Shown: positions 17,156-22,321 of the stretch, piece after piece
Position numbering within the stretch: the stretch's first letter is position 1
How the letters are laid out: each line of letters starts with the position of its first letter
Source: a virus
Virus record (IMG/VR): IMGVR_UViG_3300028025_004957
Span: 1 to 25,065 of that record
Direction: 5' to 3' (one strand)
DNA length: 25,065 nucleotides
Made by a program: the position numbers and the translations under genes
Notes under the pieces: model-generated
What the model saw: only the letters and a program-made list of their open reading frames with translations
What the model was told of the DNA's origin: nothing
Database searches by the model: none

Positions 17156-17521
17156 TTATTTAGCTACCACCTTTGATTTAACCTTGGTCTTAGCCTTAGT
17201 AGGCACTTCAATCACAATCGCTTTAGGACGTCCTAACTTTAATGTCCCGTTTGCACGACGTGCTTCTAAATCAGCTATACGTTTTGCTCTAGCGCTTTCT
17301 GGATTCGTAGGACGTCCACGTTTAATATCTAGACCTAATGCTTGCTTCATTAATCGCATTTCGCTTTTAATAGCATTCATTGAACCTGGAACTGATGGAC
17401 GACCACGCTTGATTAAACCTGCTTCACGCTTTGCTTGAATTTCTTTTAAACGGATTTGACGTGCTGAATTCTCGTTTACTGGACGACCTAATTGTGCTGT
17501 GTTGTTTTCTTGATTTTTCAT
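17156..17521 (-). CDS. AT-hook-like tandem-repeat DNA-binding protein
   Basis: A 121-residue very basic protein made of four units of about 27-30 residues, each beginning with a Gly-Arg-Pro core: QLGRPVNENSAR (residue 10), KRGRPSVPGS (38), KRGRPTNPESAR (68) and KLGRPKAIV (97), separated by charged helices such as IADLEARRANGTLK. RGRP is the core of AT-hooks, which enter the minor groove of AT-rich DNA. The tail is Lys-rich (KTKVKSKVVAK). A role in compacting phage or host DNA, or as a transcription modulator, is inferred. It starts behind a clear copy of the repeated promoter. Confidence 0.75.
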   Translation of the reverse strand: MKNQENNTAQLGRPVNENSARQIRLKEIQAKREAGLIKRGRPSVPGSMNAIKSEMRLMKQALGLDIKRGRPTNPESARAKRIADLEARRANGTLKLGRPKAIVIEVPTKAKTKVKSKVVAK

Positions 17522-17555
17522 ACTGTTTTTGTTTATTTGTTAGTTATATGTTTTA

Positions 17556-17580
17556 TTATGATGTAAATGTAACTTGGAAA
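17556..17580 (-). promoter_or_regulatory. Repeated promoter motif, copy before AT-hook gene
   Basis: Minus strand: TTTCCAAGTTACATTTACAT, then CATAA, 35 nt before the ATG. The core TACATTTA fits TAnnTTT(G/A). Confidence 0.6.
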
Positions 17581-17591
17581 CCTATTGGAAC

Positions 17592-17849
17592 CTAATCTTT
17601 TAAACTAACGGCTCCATATGCTGTTACTATGGATCCGAATATTAAAATGATTGCCCAATCAGTGTCTTGATTATATAGGAACCCATAACATGCAATTGCT
17701 ACTACTGTTACCCCTAACTTCATAAGCAGTGAAGCGCTGTTTTTCTTGGTTTTAGCCTGTTTCTCGGCTGCTACTCTAGCTTTAATTTCCATTAAACGCT
17801 CTTTGTCATCAGCCCACTGTTCGAATTGTCTTGATTGTTTTGTCAACAT
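17592..17849 (-). CDS. Small two-helix membrane protein
   Basis: An 85-residue protein. Residues 1-40 are charged and helical (WADDKERLMEIKARVAAEKQ). Two hydrophobic helices follow, about residues 43-58 (MKLGVTVVAIACYGFLY) and 66-81 (AIILIFGSIVTAYGAVSL), joined by a short NQDTDW loop. It probably sits in the inner membrane with the charged domain in the cytoplasm. It has its own promoter copy. Family not recognised; phage membrane proteins of this size often affect lysis, superinfection or host membrane physiology, which is speculation here. Confidence 0.65.
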   Translation of the reverse strand: MLTKQSRQFEQWADDKERLMEIKARVAAEKQAKTKKNSASLLMKLGVTVVAIACYGFLYNQDTDWAIILIFGSIVTAYGAVSLKD

Positions 17850-17883
17850 GTTTTTATTATTTTGTTAATTAATTAATTATTTA

Positions 17884-17908
17884 TTATGGGGTAAATGTAG
17901 TTAAGACC
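17884..17908 (-). promoter_or_regulatory. Repeated promoter motif, copy before membrane-protein gene
   Basis: Minus strand: GGTCTTAACTACATTTACCC then CATAA, about 34 nt before the ATG at 17849. It overlaps the stop codon of the preceding small gene. Confidence 0.55.
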
Positions 17909-18084
17909 TACATCAAACGCAACTTATCAATTCGAACTATGTTTTTATTTTCGTCGAATATATCAACTGTGACTCTGTTGACTTTAGTAATTACACCTGT
18001 GTGCTTAATTACTTCGTAACTTCTACCATCGTGAAAATGATCACTCCAATTCACTTTTTTACCTAATGCGATTTTATTTTTCAT
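17908..18084 (-). CDS. Tiny hypothetical protein (58 aa)
   Basis: A 58-codon ORF starting MKNKIALGKKVNWSDHF with an ATG preceded by AACAAACAAAC. The sequence is a mix of basic residues and short beta-type strands (VITKVNRVTVDIFDENK NIVRIDKLRLM read with the break for length), resembling small SH3- or KOW-like barrels, though this is only an impression. Own promoter copy immediately upstream. Function unknown. Confidence 0.6.
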   Translation of the reverse strand: MKNKIALGKKVNWSDHFHDGRSYEVIKHTGVITKVNRVTVDIFDENKNIVRIDKLRLM

Positions 18085-18098
18085 GTTTGTTTGTTTTA

Positions 18099-18123
18099 TT
18101 ATGAGGTAAATATAATCTGGAAA
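18099..18123 (-). promoter_or_regulatory. Repeated promoter motif, copy before 58-aa gene
   Basis: Minus strand: TTTCCAGATTATATTTACCT then CATAA, 15 nt before the ATG at 18084. Confidence 0.6.
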
Positions 18124-18127
18124 CGGG

Positions 18128-18301
18128 TTAATCCCTATCCTCCCACTCTAATATGTAATCCATCTCCTCAGGTGTTAAGTTATTTACCATCTCATCTAAC
18201 CGATCAGCCTTAGCAATGGTTGTATACCCGATTTGATAGATATCTGAATTGATAGCCCACTGTAATTTCTTGACTTCGATGCACTTTTGAATGTTAAGCA
18301 T
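18128..18301 (-). CDS. Tiny acidic hypothetical protein (57 aa)
   Basis: A 57-codon ORF, MLNIQKCIEVKKLQWAINSD at the start and EEMDYILEWEDRD at the end, helical and acidic. The ATG follows the leader AAAACAAACGAAC. It has its own promoter copy. The compact acidic helix layout is like small phage anti-host proteins, but nothing specific supports that. Function unknown. Confidence 0.6.
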   Translation of the reverse strand: MLNIQKCIEVKKLQWAINSDIYQIGYTTIAKADRLDEMVNNLTPEEMDYILEWEDRD

Positions 18302-18317
18302 GTTCGTTTGTTTTTAT

Positions 18318-18342
18318 GTACGAGGTAAATGTAATTAGGAGA
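18318..18342 (-). promoter_or_regulatory. Repeated promoter motif, copy before 57-aa gene
   Basis: Minus strand: TCTCCTAATTACATTTACCT then CGTAC, about 16 nt before the ATG at 18301. Confidence 0.6.
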
Positions 18343-18345
18343 CTA

Positions 18346-18507
18346 TTAACTTTCAACCTCAATTTCCATTATATCTAAATGCCATCCTCCATCTTCCACA
18401 CACTTATCACTCCATGCTTCAGCAGCTTCTCTGGTGGTGAATGCTTTGGTGTCAGTCATATCACTCAAACCGTAATCACTTATCTCATGTGTTATGTAAA
18501 TCTTCAT
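18346..18507 (-). CDS. Tiny hypothetical protein (53 aa)
   Basis: A 53-codon ORF starting MKIYITHEISDYGLSDMTD, with a helix FTTREAAEAWSDKC and a C-terminal strand WHLDIMEIEVES. Strand-helix-strand layout of an acidic small domain. The 52-residue gene at 19065-19223 has the same beginning (MKIYTVVPYYSD) and the same overall layout, so the two may be distant relatives. Own promoter copy. Function unknown. Confidence 0.6.
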   Translation of the reverse strand: MKIYITHEISDYGLSDMTDTKAFTTREAAEAWSDKCVEDGGWHLDIMEIEVES

Positions 18508-18522
18508 TTGCTTATTTGTTAT

Positions 18523-18547
18523 GTACAGGGTAAAGTTAATCAGGAAA
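18523..18547 (-). promoter_or_regulatory. Repeated promoter motif, copy before 53-aa gene
   Basis: Minus strand: TTTCCTGATTAACTTTACCC then TGTAC, 16 nt before the ATG at 18507. Confidence 0.6.
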
Positions 18548-18551
18548 CTCG

Positions 18552-18716
18552 TTACTTACTAATATCATAATAAGTAACACCATTAATTAAGATAAAGTTA
18601 TCGTGTTTAACTGTACAGTAACTGTAATGCATGTACTTGGTTCCGTTAATTATCTTAACAGGTACGATGTTTGGATTTGAGTTCTTAATGTGGGCGTTCT
18701 TGATTGTAGCTGACAT
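18552..18716 (-). CDS. Tiny hypothetical protein (54 aa)
   Basis: A 54-codon ORF starting MSATIKNAHIKNSNPNIVPV and ending FILINGVTYYDISK, beta-rich and basic with one Cys. The ATG is preceded by TTAACTAAACAAAAT. Own promoter copy. Function unknown. Confidence 0.55.
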   Translation of the reverse strand: MSATIKNAHIKNSNPNIVPVKIINGTKYMHYSYCTVKHDNFILINGVTYYDISK

Positions 18717-18742
18717 ATTTTGTTTGTTTAGTTAATTATTTA

Positions 18743-18767
18743 TTACATGGTAATGATAATCTGGAAA
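18743..18767 (-). promoter_or_regulatory. Repeated promoter motif, copy before 54-aa gene
   Basis: Minus strand: TTTCCAGATTATCATTACCA then TGTAA, 26 nt before the ATG at 18716. Identical over 25 nt to the copy at 19040. Confidence 0.6.
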
Positions 18768-18768
18768 T

Positions 18769-19023
18769 TTAACTAATGAAAATAGCTACTGATCTATAAG
18801 GGCCCATAGGTTCAATTTTAAACCTATATGGAACATTCTGGGTCAAGTAATCAACTAATTTATCTATACTGTAATCATTCATTCTCCAAAACTTCATTCT
18901 ACATACACCATTTTTTCTTTTTTCGGTATACACTCTCCTATAATTAAAATTGGGGATATTTATTTTGATTAATTTTCTAAGTACTTGAGCTTCAGCTTTG
19001 TTCTTATTATACGTTTCTATCAT
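18769..19023 (-). CDS. Small basic hypothetical protein (84 aa)
   Basis: An 84-residue basic protein: N-terminal helix (KNKAEAQVLRKLIKINI), an RRVYTEKRKNGVCRMKFWR strand pair and a C-terminal helix-strand ending VAIFIS. The mixed alpha/beta layout and positive charge could suit RNA or DNA contact (inference). Own promoter copy directly upstream. Family not recognised. Confidence 0.6.
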   Translation of the reverse strand: MIETYNKNKAEAQVLRKLIKINIPNFNYRRVYTEKRKNGVCRMKFWRMNDYSIDKLVDYLTQNVPYRFKIEPMGPYRSVAIFIS

Positions 19024-19039
19024 ATTATTTATTTATTTA

Positions 19040-19064
19040 TTACATGGTAATGATAATCTGGAAA
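19040..19064 (-). promoter_or_regulatory. Repeated promoter motif, copy before 84-aa gene
   Basis: Minus strand: TTTCCAGATTATCATTACCA then TGTAA, 16 nt before the ATG at 19023; it ends against the stop of the next gene. Confidence 0.6.
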
Positions 19065-19223
19065 TTAATCTAATTCACTTTCTACTATCTCATAATCGCA
19101 TGAGCCTAACTCGGAAATATATTTTTTAGCTACTTCTATATTAGCGAAGGATTTAATTTCTGTAAAGTGTATGTCTGTACCTTCACAATCGCTGTAATAT
19201 GGAACTACGGTATATATTTTCAT
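19065..19223 (-). CDS. Tiny hypothetical protein (52 aa)
   Basis: A 52-residue protein starting MKIYTVVPYYSDCEGTDIHF and ending CDYEIVESELD, with a helix NIEVAKKYISELG. The frame stays open upstream to 19295, but the repeated promoter lies inside that extension, so the ATG at 19223 behind the AACAAATAATCAA leader is the likely start. Layout resembles the 53-residue gene at 18346. Function unknown. Confidence 0.6.
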   Translation of the reverse strand: MKIYTVVPYYSDCEGTDIHFTEIKSFANIEVAKKYISELGSCDYEIVESELD

Positions 19224-19235
19224 TTGATTATTTGT

Positions 19236-19261
19236 TATGTATGGTGTAAATGTAATAAGGA
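19236..19261 (-). promoter_or_regulatory. Repeated promoter motif, copy before 52-aa gene
   Basis: Minus strand: TCCTTATTACATTTACACCA then TACATA, 12-15 nt before the ATG at 19223. It fixes the start choice of that gene. Confidence 0.6.
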
Positions 19262-19268
19262 CAAAGAT

Positions 19269-19285
19269 GGAGGACAACGTCCTCC
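19269..19285 (-). terminator. Hairpin at the end of the tRNA-like cluster
   Basis: GGAGGAC-AAC-GTCCTCC, a perfect 7-bp stem. On the minus strand it is followed by ATCTTTGT, only a short T-rich stretch. It lies about 40 nt beyond the last tRNA-like unit, just before the next promoter copy, so it probably ends or protects that transcript. Confidence 0.5.
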
Positions 19286-19324
19286 TCTTATGCATCTGTA
19301 ATAATTAACTAATAAACAATATAG

Positions 19325-19397
19325 CTGAATAGAAAGGATTCGAACCTTAATCCTGCATCCATGTTACTTTCTGCCGTGCACCATACACCATATTCAA
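19325..19397 (-). tRNA. tRNA-like RNA C, no canonical anticodon arm
   Basis: Acceptor strands TTGAATA and TATTCAG pair over 7 bp (one G-T). T8-G9 follow, then a D arm GTG-TATGGTG-CAC with the GG pair, and a T arm AAGG-TTCGAAT-CCTT. Length is that of a normal tRNA (about 73 nt). Between D and T arms no 5-bp/7-nt anticodon arm can be drawn, so no anticodon is assigned. CCA is not encoded. It could be a degenerate tRNA gene or a tRNA mimic. Confidence 0.45.
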
Positions 19398-19399
19398 TC

Positions 19400-19442
19400 G
19401 AACGTTTCGAACCGTTCAGTCACAGGGTAATTAATCCTGTGA
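19400..19442 (-). other. Hairpin plus T-arm-like inverted repeat between tRNA-like units
   Basis: Two adjacent structures on the minus strand: TCACAGG-loop-CCTGTGA (7 bp, 9-nt loop, 19420-19442) and GAACG-GTTCGAAA-CGTTC (19400-19417), the latter like a T arm with an 8-nt loop. Flanking CAAATC and GATTG can pair weakly. It could be a D-armless tRNA-like unit or remains of a tRNA. Confidence 0.4.
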
Positions 19443-19447
19443 TTTGA

Positions 19448-19526
19448 GGCTAGTACGGGTCTCGAACCCGTTGAGGAATTTCTTCCACGTACCGTCCCAC
19501 TGTGAAGCCATTTACAGTGACCAGCC
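19448..19526 (-). tRNA. tRNA-like RNA B, no canonical anticodon arm
   Basis: Acceptor GGCTGGT/ACTAGCC pairs over 7 bp with one G-T. The D arm is CTGT-AAATGGCTTC-ACAG. The T arm ACGGG-TTCGAGA-CCCGT is perfect and directly abuts the acceptor strand as in real tRNAs. The 28 nt between D and T arms hold a GGAA-GAAA-TTCC hairpin that resembles a long variable arm, but no anticodon stem can be found. Isotype not assignable. Confidence 0.5.
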
Positions 19527-19531
19527 AATTG

Positions 19532-19651
19532 CAACCGGGACAGGAATCGAACCTGTAGGTATCTGTGACAGATACTATGGTGTGATTACGCTCACTCACC
19601 TTTGGGATGCGAACCCATTTCCATTAGCGTTACCCACTGCGCCACCCGACT
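19532..19651 (-). tRNA. tRNA-like RNA A with enlarged anticodon region (about 119 nt)
   Basis: AGTCGGG pairs with CCCGGTT over 7 bp (two G-T), with T8-G9, a classical D arm GCGCAGTGGGTAACGC and a perfect T arm ACAGG-TTCGATT-CCTGT that abuts the acceptor. A long variable-arm-like hairpin GTATCTG/CAGATAC lies at 19559-19575. Where the anticodon loop should be, ATGG and CCAT flank about 40 nt, which include another T-arm-like TGGG-TTCGCAT-CCCA. This may be an insertion, an intron-like element, or a fusion of two decayed tRNAs. Confidence 0.45.
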
Positions 19652-19659
19652 ATTTACTC

Positions 19660-19821
19660 TTAATTTGTCTTAACGAATCGTCCGTTACGGATATCACGTT
19701 TACGAGTTACGCCACGGCGATCTACCACCGTCTCGAAATAACGATTTGAAAGTGCTGTGTAAGCGAAATATCCACCTACTACTAATAATGCGGCTGAGCC
19801 TAAAATTTGAAATAATTGCAT
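19660..19821 (-). CDS. Small single-helix membrane protein (53 aa)
   Basis: A 53-codon ORF that begins MQLFQILGSAALLVVGGYFA: one N-terminal membrane helix (residues 4-22), then a strongly basic tail (VDRRGVTRKRDIRNGRFVK). Positive-inside logic puts the tail in the cytoplasm. The ATG follows the leader AAACAAACAT and a promoter copy. It ends 9 nt before the first tRNA-like unit, so both are likely on one transcript. Function unknown. Confidence 0.6.
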   Translation of the reverse strand: MQLFQILGSAALLVVGGYFAYTALSNRYFETVVDRRGVTRKRDIRNGRFVKTN

Positions 19822-19838
19822 ATGTTTGTTTTTATTTT

Positions 19839-19864
19839 TTACAACGTAAATATAATTAAGAAAA
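19839..19864 (-). promoter_or_regulatory. Repeated promoter motif, copy before 53-aa membrane protein
   Basis: Minus strand: TTTTCTTAATTATATTTACG then TTGTAA, about 18 nt before the ATG at 19821. Probably also drives the tRNA-like cluster. Confidence 0.6.
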
Positions 19865-19889
19865 TATTCAATAACAATATATGAAAAAA

Positions 19890-20075
19890 TTAATTATATT
19901 TCTGCATCAATATATCTGCATAGTCCCAAAATTGTCCTTTGTCTCCATCTTTCATTAATGCGACAGCGCTCATGAATTCTGCTTTAAATGCTTTTCGTTT
20001 GTCGCCACGTAAAAATAAATCGTCGGCACAATTAGTGATTTGTGTTTTACACCATTTTAAATTTTCGTTTTTCAT
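19890..20075 (-). CDS. Small hypothetical protein (61 aa)
   Basis: A 61-residue helical protein starting MKNENLKWCKTQITNCADDL with two Cys in the first 16 residues and ending FWDYADILMQKYN. No membrane segment. The ATG follows AACGAACGAAC and a good promoter copy. No family recognised. Confidence 0.6.
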   Translation of the reverse strand: MKNENLKWCKTQITNCADDLFLRGDKRKAFKAEFMSAVALMKDGDKGQFWDYADILMQKYN

Positions 20076-20089
20076 GTTCGTTCGTTTTA

Positions 20090-20115
20090 GTACGTCGTAA
20101 ATGTAATTAAGAAAA
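20090..20115 (-). promoter_or_regulatory. Repeated promoter motif, copy before 61-aa gene
   Basis: Minus strand: TTTTCTTAATTACATTTACG then ACGTAC, 15 nt before the ATG at 20075; it overlaps the 3' end of the GIY-YIG gene. Confidence 0.6.
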
Positions 20116-20388
20116 TTTAATTTTCCACTGTGAACCTTTATTACCCAATATTTTATTTTCTAATTGGAATCCCCACGACATAAAAGTCTGAATCCACATC
20201 GTCTCAATTGGTTCCCAGTCTTGTCTCCGTTTAGACTCCACTTGGTCTATTATAGTCATTTTTATTTGTGACCCAAATTTTTTACGGTGTCCGCTTTCCC
20301 TAACAACAAAATTATTTGTTTTACCCACATAAATTTTCCCTCCAGGTAGATTCTCTACTAAATAAATTAATGTATGTTTTACTCTCAT
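20107..20388 (-). CDS. GIY-YIG domain protein
   Basis: A 93-residue protein. Residues 6-35 carry the domain core: TLIYLVENLPGGKIYVGKTN (the 'IYL...IYVGKT' pair) followed by VVRESGHRKKFG with the conserved Arg and His. A downstream Glu (EPIETMWIQ) fits the metal-site residue. It is the minimal single-domain form. The frame is open to 20424, but the ATG at 20388 is preferred, because a promoter core TATATTTAGGTGT ends right before it. GIY-YIG enzymes cut DNA in homing, repair or phage competition; the target is unknown. Confidence 0.78.
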   Translation of the reverse strand: MRVKHTLIYLVENLPGGKIYVGKTNNFVVRESGHRKKFGSQIKMTIIDQVESKRRQDWEPIETMWIQTFMSWGFQLENKILGNKGSQWKIKFS

Positions 20389-20408
20389 ACACCTAAATAT
20401 AACAAAGA
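20389..20408 (-). promoter_or_regulatory. Promoter core abutting the GIY-YIG start
   Basis: Minus strand: CTTTGTTATATTTAGGTGT followed at once by ATG. Matches the TAnnTTTA core; the transcript would start at or within a few bases of the ATG. Confidence 0.5.
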
Positions 20409-20422
20409 CATCTATTGGTAGC

Positions 20423-20452
20423 AAAAAAAAATTTGATTAGACGGTCGTCTAA
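20423..20452 (-). terminator. Rho-independent terminator
   Basis: On the minus strand TTAGACG-AC-CGTCTAA (perfect 7-bp stem, 20437-20452) is followed by TCAAA and nine T (20423-20431). It ends transcription arriving from the right, and sits about 350 nt past the 58-residue gene. Confidence 0.7.
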
Positions 20453-20802
20453 CCATCACACCACCCATTTAGACGTTTATCTAATTACCTAATTGTGTAC
20501 CAAAAAAGTATATACAAAACGTTTATAAAAAAGGTAGGAGGTGTGGGGAGAAAAAATGGAACGCGTCTTTAACACATCTACCCACATCTACATTCCATTC
20601 CACATACAATTACATGATTACCTAATTACACGACTGTCTAATTACACGTTTATCTAACCACATTCCCTACTAACAAAACATTATTCCACCGTTCACTACA
20701 AAAAAATAATACACAAATCACGTTAGATTCGTGTGGATTTTGCGCTACCTACTACATTCCGTTACACTATGTGCTAACAAAAAAAATATGGTATCAATGC
20801 GT
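20453..20802. repeat. Noncoding gap with short TAATTA-type repeats
   Basis: No credible gene in 350 nt. Short imperfect repeats recur: ACGTTTATCTAA at 20474 and near 20647, and CTAATTAC forms at four or more places (for example TCTAATTACCTAATT and TAATTACACGACTGTCTAAT). TTAGAC-type pieces also match the terminator stem. The gap lies between a gene array and a terminator, so it is either a transcribed RNA tail, a regulator-binding region or an origin-like iteron area. None is proven. Confidence 0.5.
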
Positions 20803-20979
20803 TTATTCATTGTCTTGTTGTTTATCTTCCATTAACCAAGTATGTAACTTAACATATAACAACATGGCTTCAGTTCGTGATAGATGTTTCTTTTCGGACT
20901 CAAATTTGCCACAACCATTAATGGTGAATGTTTCCTTTGTGGTCTTTGTTGATAAGTGAATGTATTCTTTAGTTTTCAT
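20803..20979 (-). CDS. Tiny hypothetical protein (58 aa)
   Basis: A 58-codon basic ORF starting MKTKEYIHLSTKTTKETFTI and ending LHTWLMEDKQQDNE. It starts 1 nt after the stop of the SemiSWEET-like gene, which supports co-translation in the same operon. Strand-rich first half, helical second half. Last gene before the noncoding gap. Function unknown. Confidence 0.55.
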   Translation of the reverse strand: MKTKEYIHLSTKTTKETFTINGCGKFESEKKHLSRTEAMLLYVKLHTWLMEDKQQDNE

Positions 20980-20980
20980 A

Positions 20981-21226
20981 TTATTTACGATTTAATTTTC
21001 TAATACGATAATACCGCTTAATAAACCAATAAGTATGAGCCAATGCCACTAACATATTCACAATTATGGTCGGATTGTTTTCAATCATATAACCATAATA
21101 CATCCACACCAAACAAGCAATTAGATTTGCCGTTCGAATAAAGCGTTGTTTTTGAAATGCAAACGAGATTACACTTAAACTCATTGCCACATAACCTAAT
21201 ATATCTATGTTATTCATCATCATCAT
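20981..21226 (-). CDS. Three-helix membrane protein, SemiSWEET/YgjV-like
   Basis: An 81-residue protein with three hydrophobic helices: about residues 8-24 (ILGYVAMSLSVISFAFQ), 33-48 (NLIACLVWMYYGYMI) and 53-70 (TIIVNMLVALAHTYWFI), ending in a basic tail. Length, three-helix layout, ISFAFQ after helix 1 and the 'LVWMYYGYMIENNPTIIVNM' pattern recall SemiSWEET sugar transporters (PQ-loop) and the related YgjV family; the Pro of the PQ motif is absent. The start has four Met codons in a row (ATGATGATGATG), inside the 3' end of the upstream gene (17-nt overlap). If functional, it would act in the inner membrane. Moderate confidence. Confidence 0.55.
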   Translation of the reverse strand: MMMMNNIDILGYVAMSLSVISFAFQKQRFIRTANLIACLVWMYYGYMIENNPTIIVNMLVALAHTYWFIKRYYRIRKLNRK

Positions 21227-21860
21227 CTAATCCTAATGCAGCTTTTAATAATATTGTTCCAATCAAAATAATCATATATAATGCTATTGCACCTAAAGCA
21301 ATTAAGCATATAGCTAATGCTATCATAGGGTAGAAATACGCCAATGTTAAGAACGTAATAAAAAATGTACTCGATACGGTCCATAGTTTGGTTTCCGTCC
21401 ACCATGTTTTATTAGTCTGAGTATTTGTATTCGTCTTCTTATTCATCGTCTCTCCTATCTTCGTTACCGATGGTGGGGGTGAATCGTGTACAAGTTGCAT
21501 CGGTGTTTTGTTAAATTTTTCAAACGCTTTGTTTATTTCTTGTTGGTTTCTAAACGAATCAATTGATTGTTTCCAAATGTCTGTTACTAATCGTTCGGCT
21601 GCTTCTTGCCACGCTAAATTTTTAGCTCCGACTTCGGTTTTTTCTTCAACTACAAACGTATGTTTCAATAACCAATTCCATTGTCCATTAACGAGTTGTT
21701 CTCTAATACCATATGAACAATCCCATTTTGTGGTCCAATCATAGGATTGTTGACATTGAAATTCGATTATTACTTTCTCGTATCCTTTAATTTGATTGAG
21801 CATACGTTGTATTTCTTCTAATTTCCAATATCGCATTGGATTAATCGGTGATGTTATCAT
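21210..21860 (-). CDS. Membrane protein with large N-terminal domain
   Basis: A 216-residue protein. Residues 1-120 are soluble, Trp/Gln-rich, with a strand-helix character (YEKVIIEFQCQQSYDWTTKW, HTFVVEEKTEVGAKN); a Pro/Asn/Thr-rich linker follows (NTNTQTNKTWW). Residues 155-205 hold two to three hydrophobic helices (STFFITFLTLAYFY, ALAICLIALGAIALYMIILI). The C-terminus is acidic (LDDDDE). It overlaps the SemiSWEET-like gene, so the two membrane proteins are probably made and act together. No family recognised. Confidence 0.65.
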   Translation of the reverse strand: MITSPINPMRYWKLEEIQRMLNQIKGYEKVIIEFQCQQSYDWTTKWDCSYGIREQLVNGQWNWLLKHTFVVEEKTEVGAKNLAWQEAAERLVTDIWKQSIDSFRNQQEINKAFEKFNKTPMQLVHDSPPPSVTKIGETMNKKTNTNTQTNKTWWTETKLWTVSSTFFITFLTLAYFYPMIALAICLIALGAIALYMIILIGTILLKAALGLDDDDE

Positions 21861-21861
21861 A

Positions 21862-22101
21862 TTATGGTTTTACTATTTCGTCTTGAATTCTTTGAAAATT
21901 TATATCGGTTGTTAAATTTAACATACTTAAATGTTGATCACGTAACGTAGAATATATTCTACCTAATTCGAAGCCGTGTTGCATGTCTGTATTATCTTTA
22001 GTCGATAATCCTTTTACATCATTTGCTACCATATCGAACATAGTTTTATAATGTTCAAGGAATCGTAATTGATCGTCTGTTATATAATAGTTATTTGCCA
22101 T
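21862..22101 (-). CDS. Small helical hypothetical protein (79 aa)
   Basis: A 79-residue helical protein (MANNYYITDDQLRFLEHYKT, with DMQHGFELGRIYSTLRDQ). No membrane segment. Its start lies inside the end of the 76-residue gene (11-nt overlap), and its stop is 1 nt before the 216-residue gene. It is part of a four- to seven-gene operon driven from about 22755. Function unknown. Confidence 0.6.
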   Translation of the reverse strand: MANNYYITDDQLRFLEHYKTMFDMVANDVKGLSTKDNTDMQHGFELGRIYSTLRDQHLSMLNLTTDINFQRIQDEIVKP

Positions 22102-22321
22102 ATGTTTCGTTATAATATTGTTCTGAATCCTTCTTTTCTATTTGACATCCATCTGAATCGATATTATCCTCTCCTTCTTCATAAGCATTTTTTATCTGCT
22201 CTTTCTCCTTTGCAAGTAGTTCCTCTGCTTTCCGATACACATCACCTGGATCCACTGGAATGACTTGACTTTCTTCAATCATCCATTCCATTAACTCTTG
22301 TAGTGCTGTTTTATTTTTCAT
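22091..22321 (-). CDS. Small acidic helical phage protein (QYYNETY type)
   Basis: A 76-residue acidic helical protein. It starts NKTALQELMEWMIEESQV, continues with a KAEELLAKEKEQIKNAYEEG helix, and ends KKDSEQYYNETYGK. The 'KEKEQIxxAYxxG ... EQYYNETY' pattern is familiar from small proteins of many Bacteroidota phages. Role unknown. It overlaps both neighbours by about 11 nt, showing translational coupling. Confidence 0.65.
   Translation of the reverse strand: MKNKTALQELMEWMIEESQVIPVDPGDVYRKAEELLAKEKEQIKNAYEEGEDNIDSDGCQIEKKDSEQYYNETYGK

Noticed and set aside
17184-17438. Plus-strand ORF of 84 codons
   Set aside because: Shadow of the AT-hook repeats on the opposite strand.
19065-19295. Longer 76-codon version of the 52-residue gene
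   Set aside because: The extension contains the promoter copy and its initiation region, so it would not be translated from that transcript.
19444-19749. Plus-strand ORF of 101 codons
   Set aside because: Runs across the tRNA-like cluster and a small minus-strand gene; its codons are the complement of T arms.
20556-20657. Plus-strand ORF of 33 codons preceded by AGGAGG
   Set aside because: Other genes here do not use Shine-Dalgarno sites; the peptide is low in information and lies in repeats.
21223-21405. Minus-strand ORF of 60 codons
   Set aside because: Shifted-frame shadow of the membrane-protein gene.
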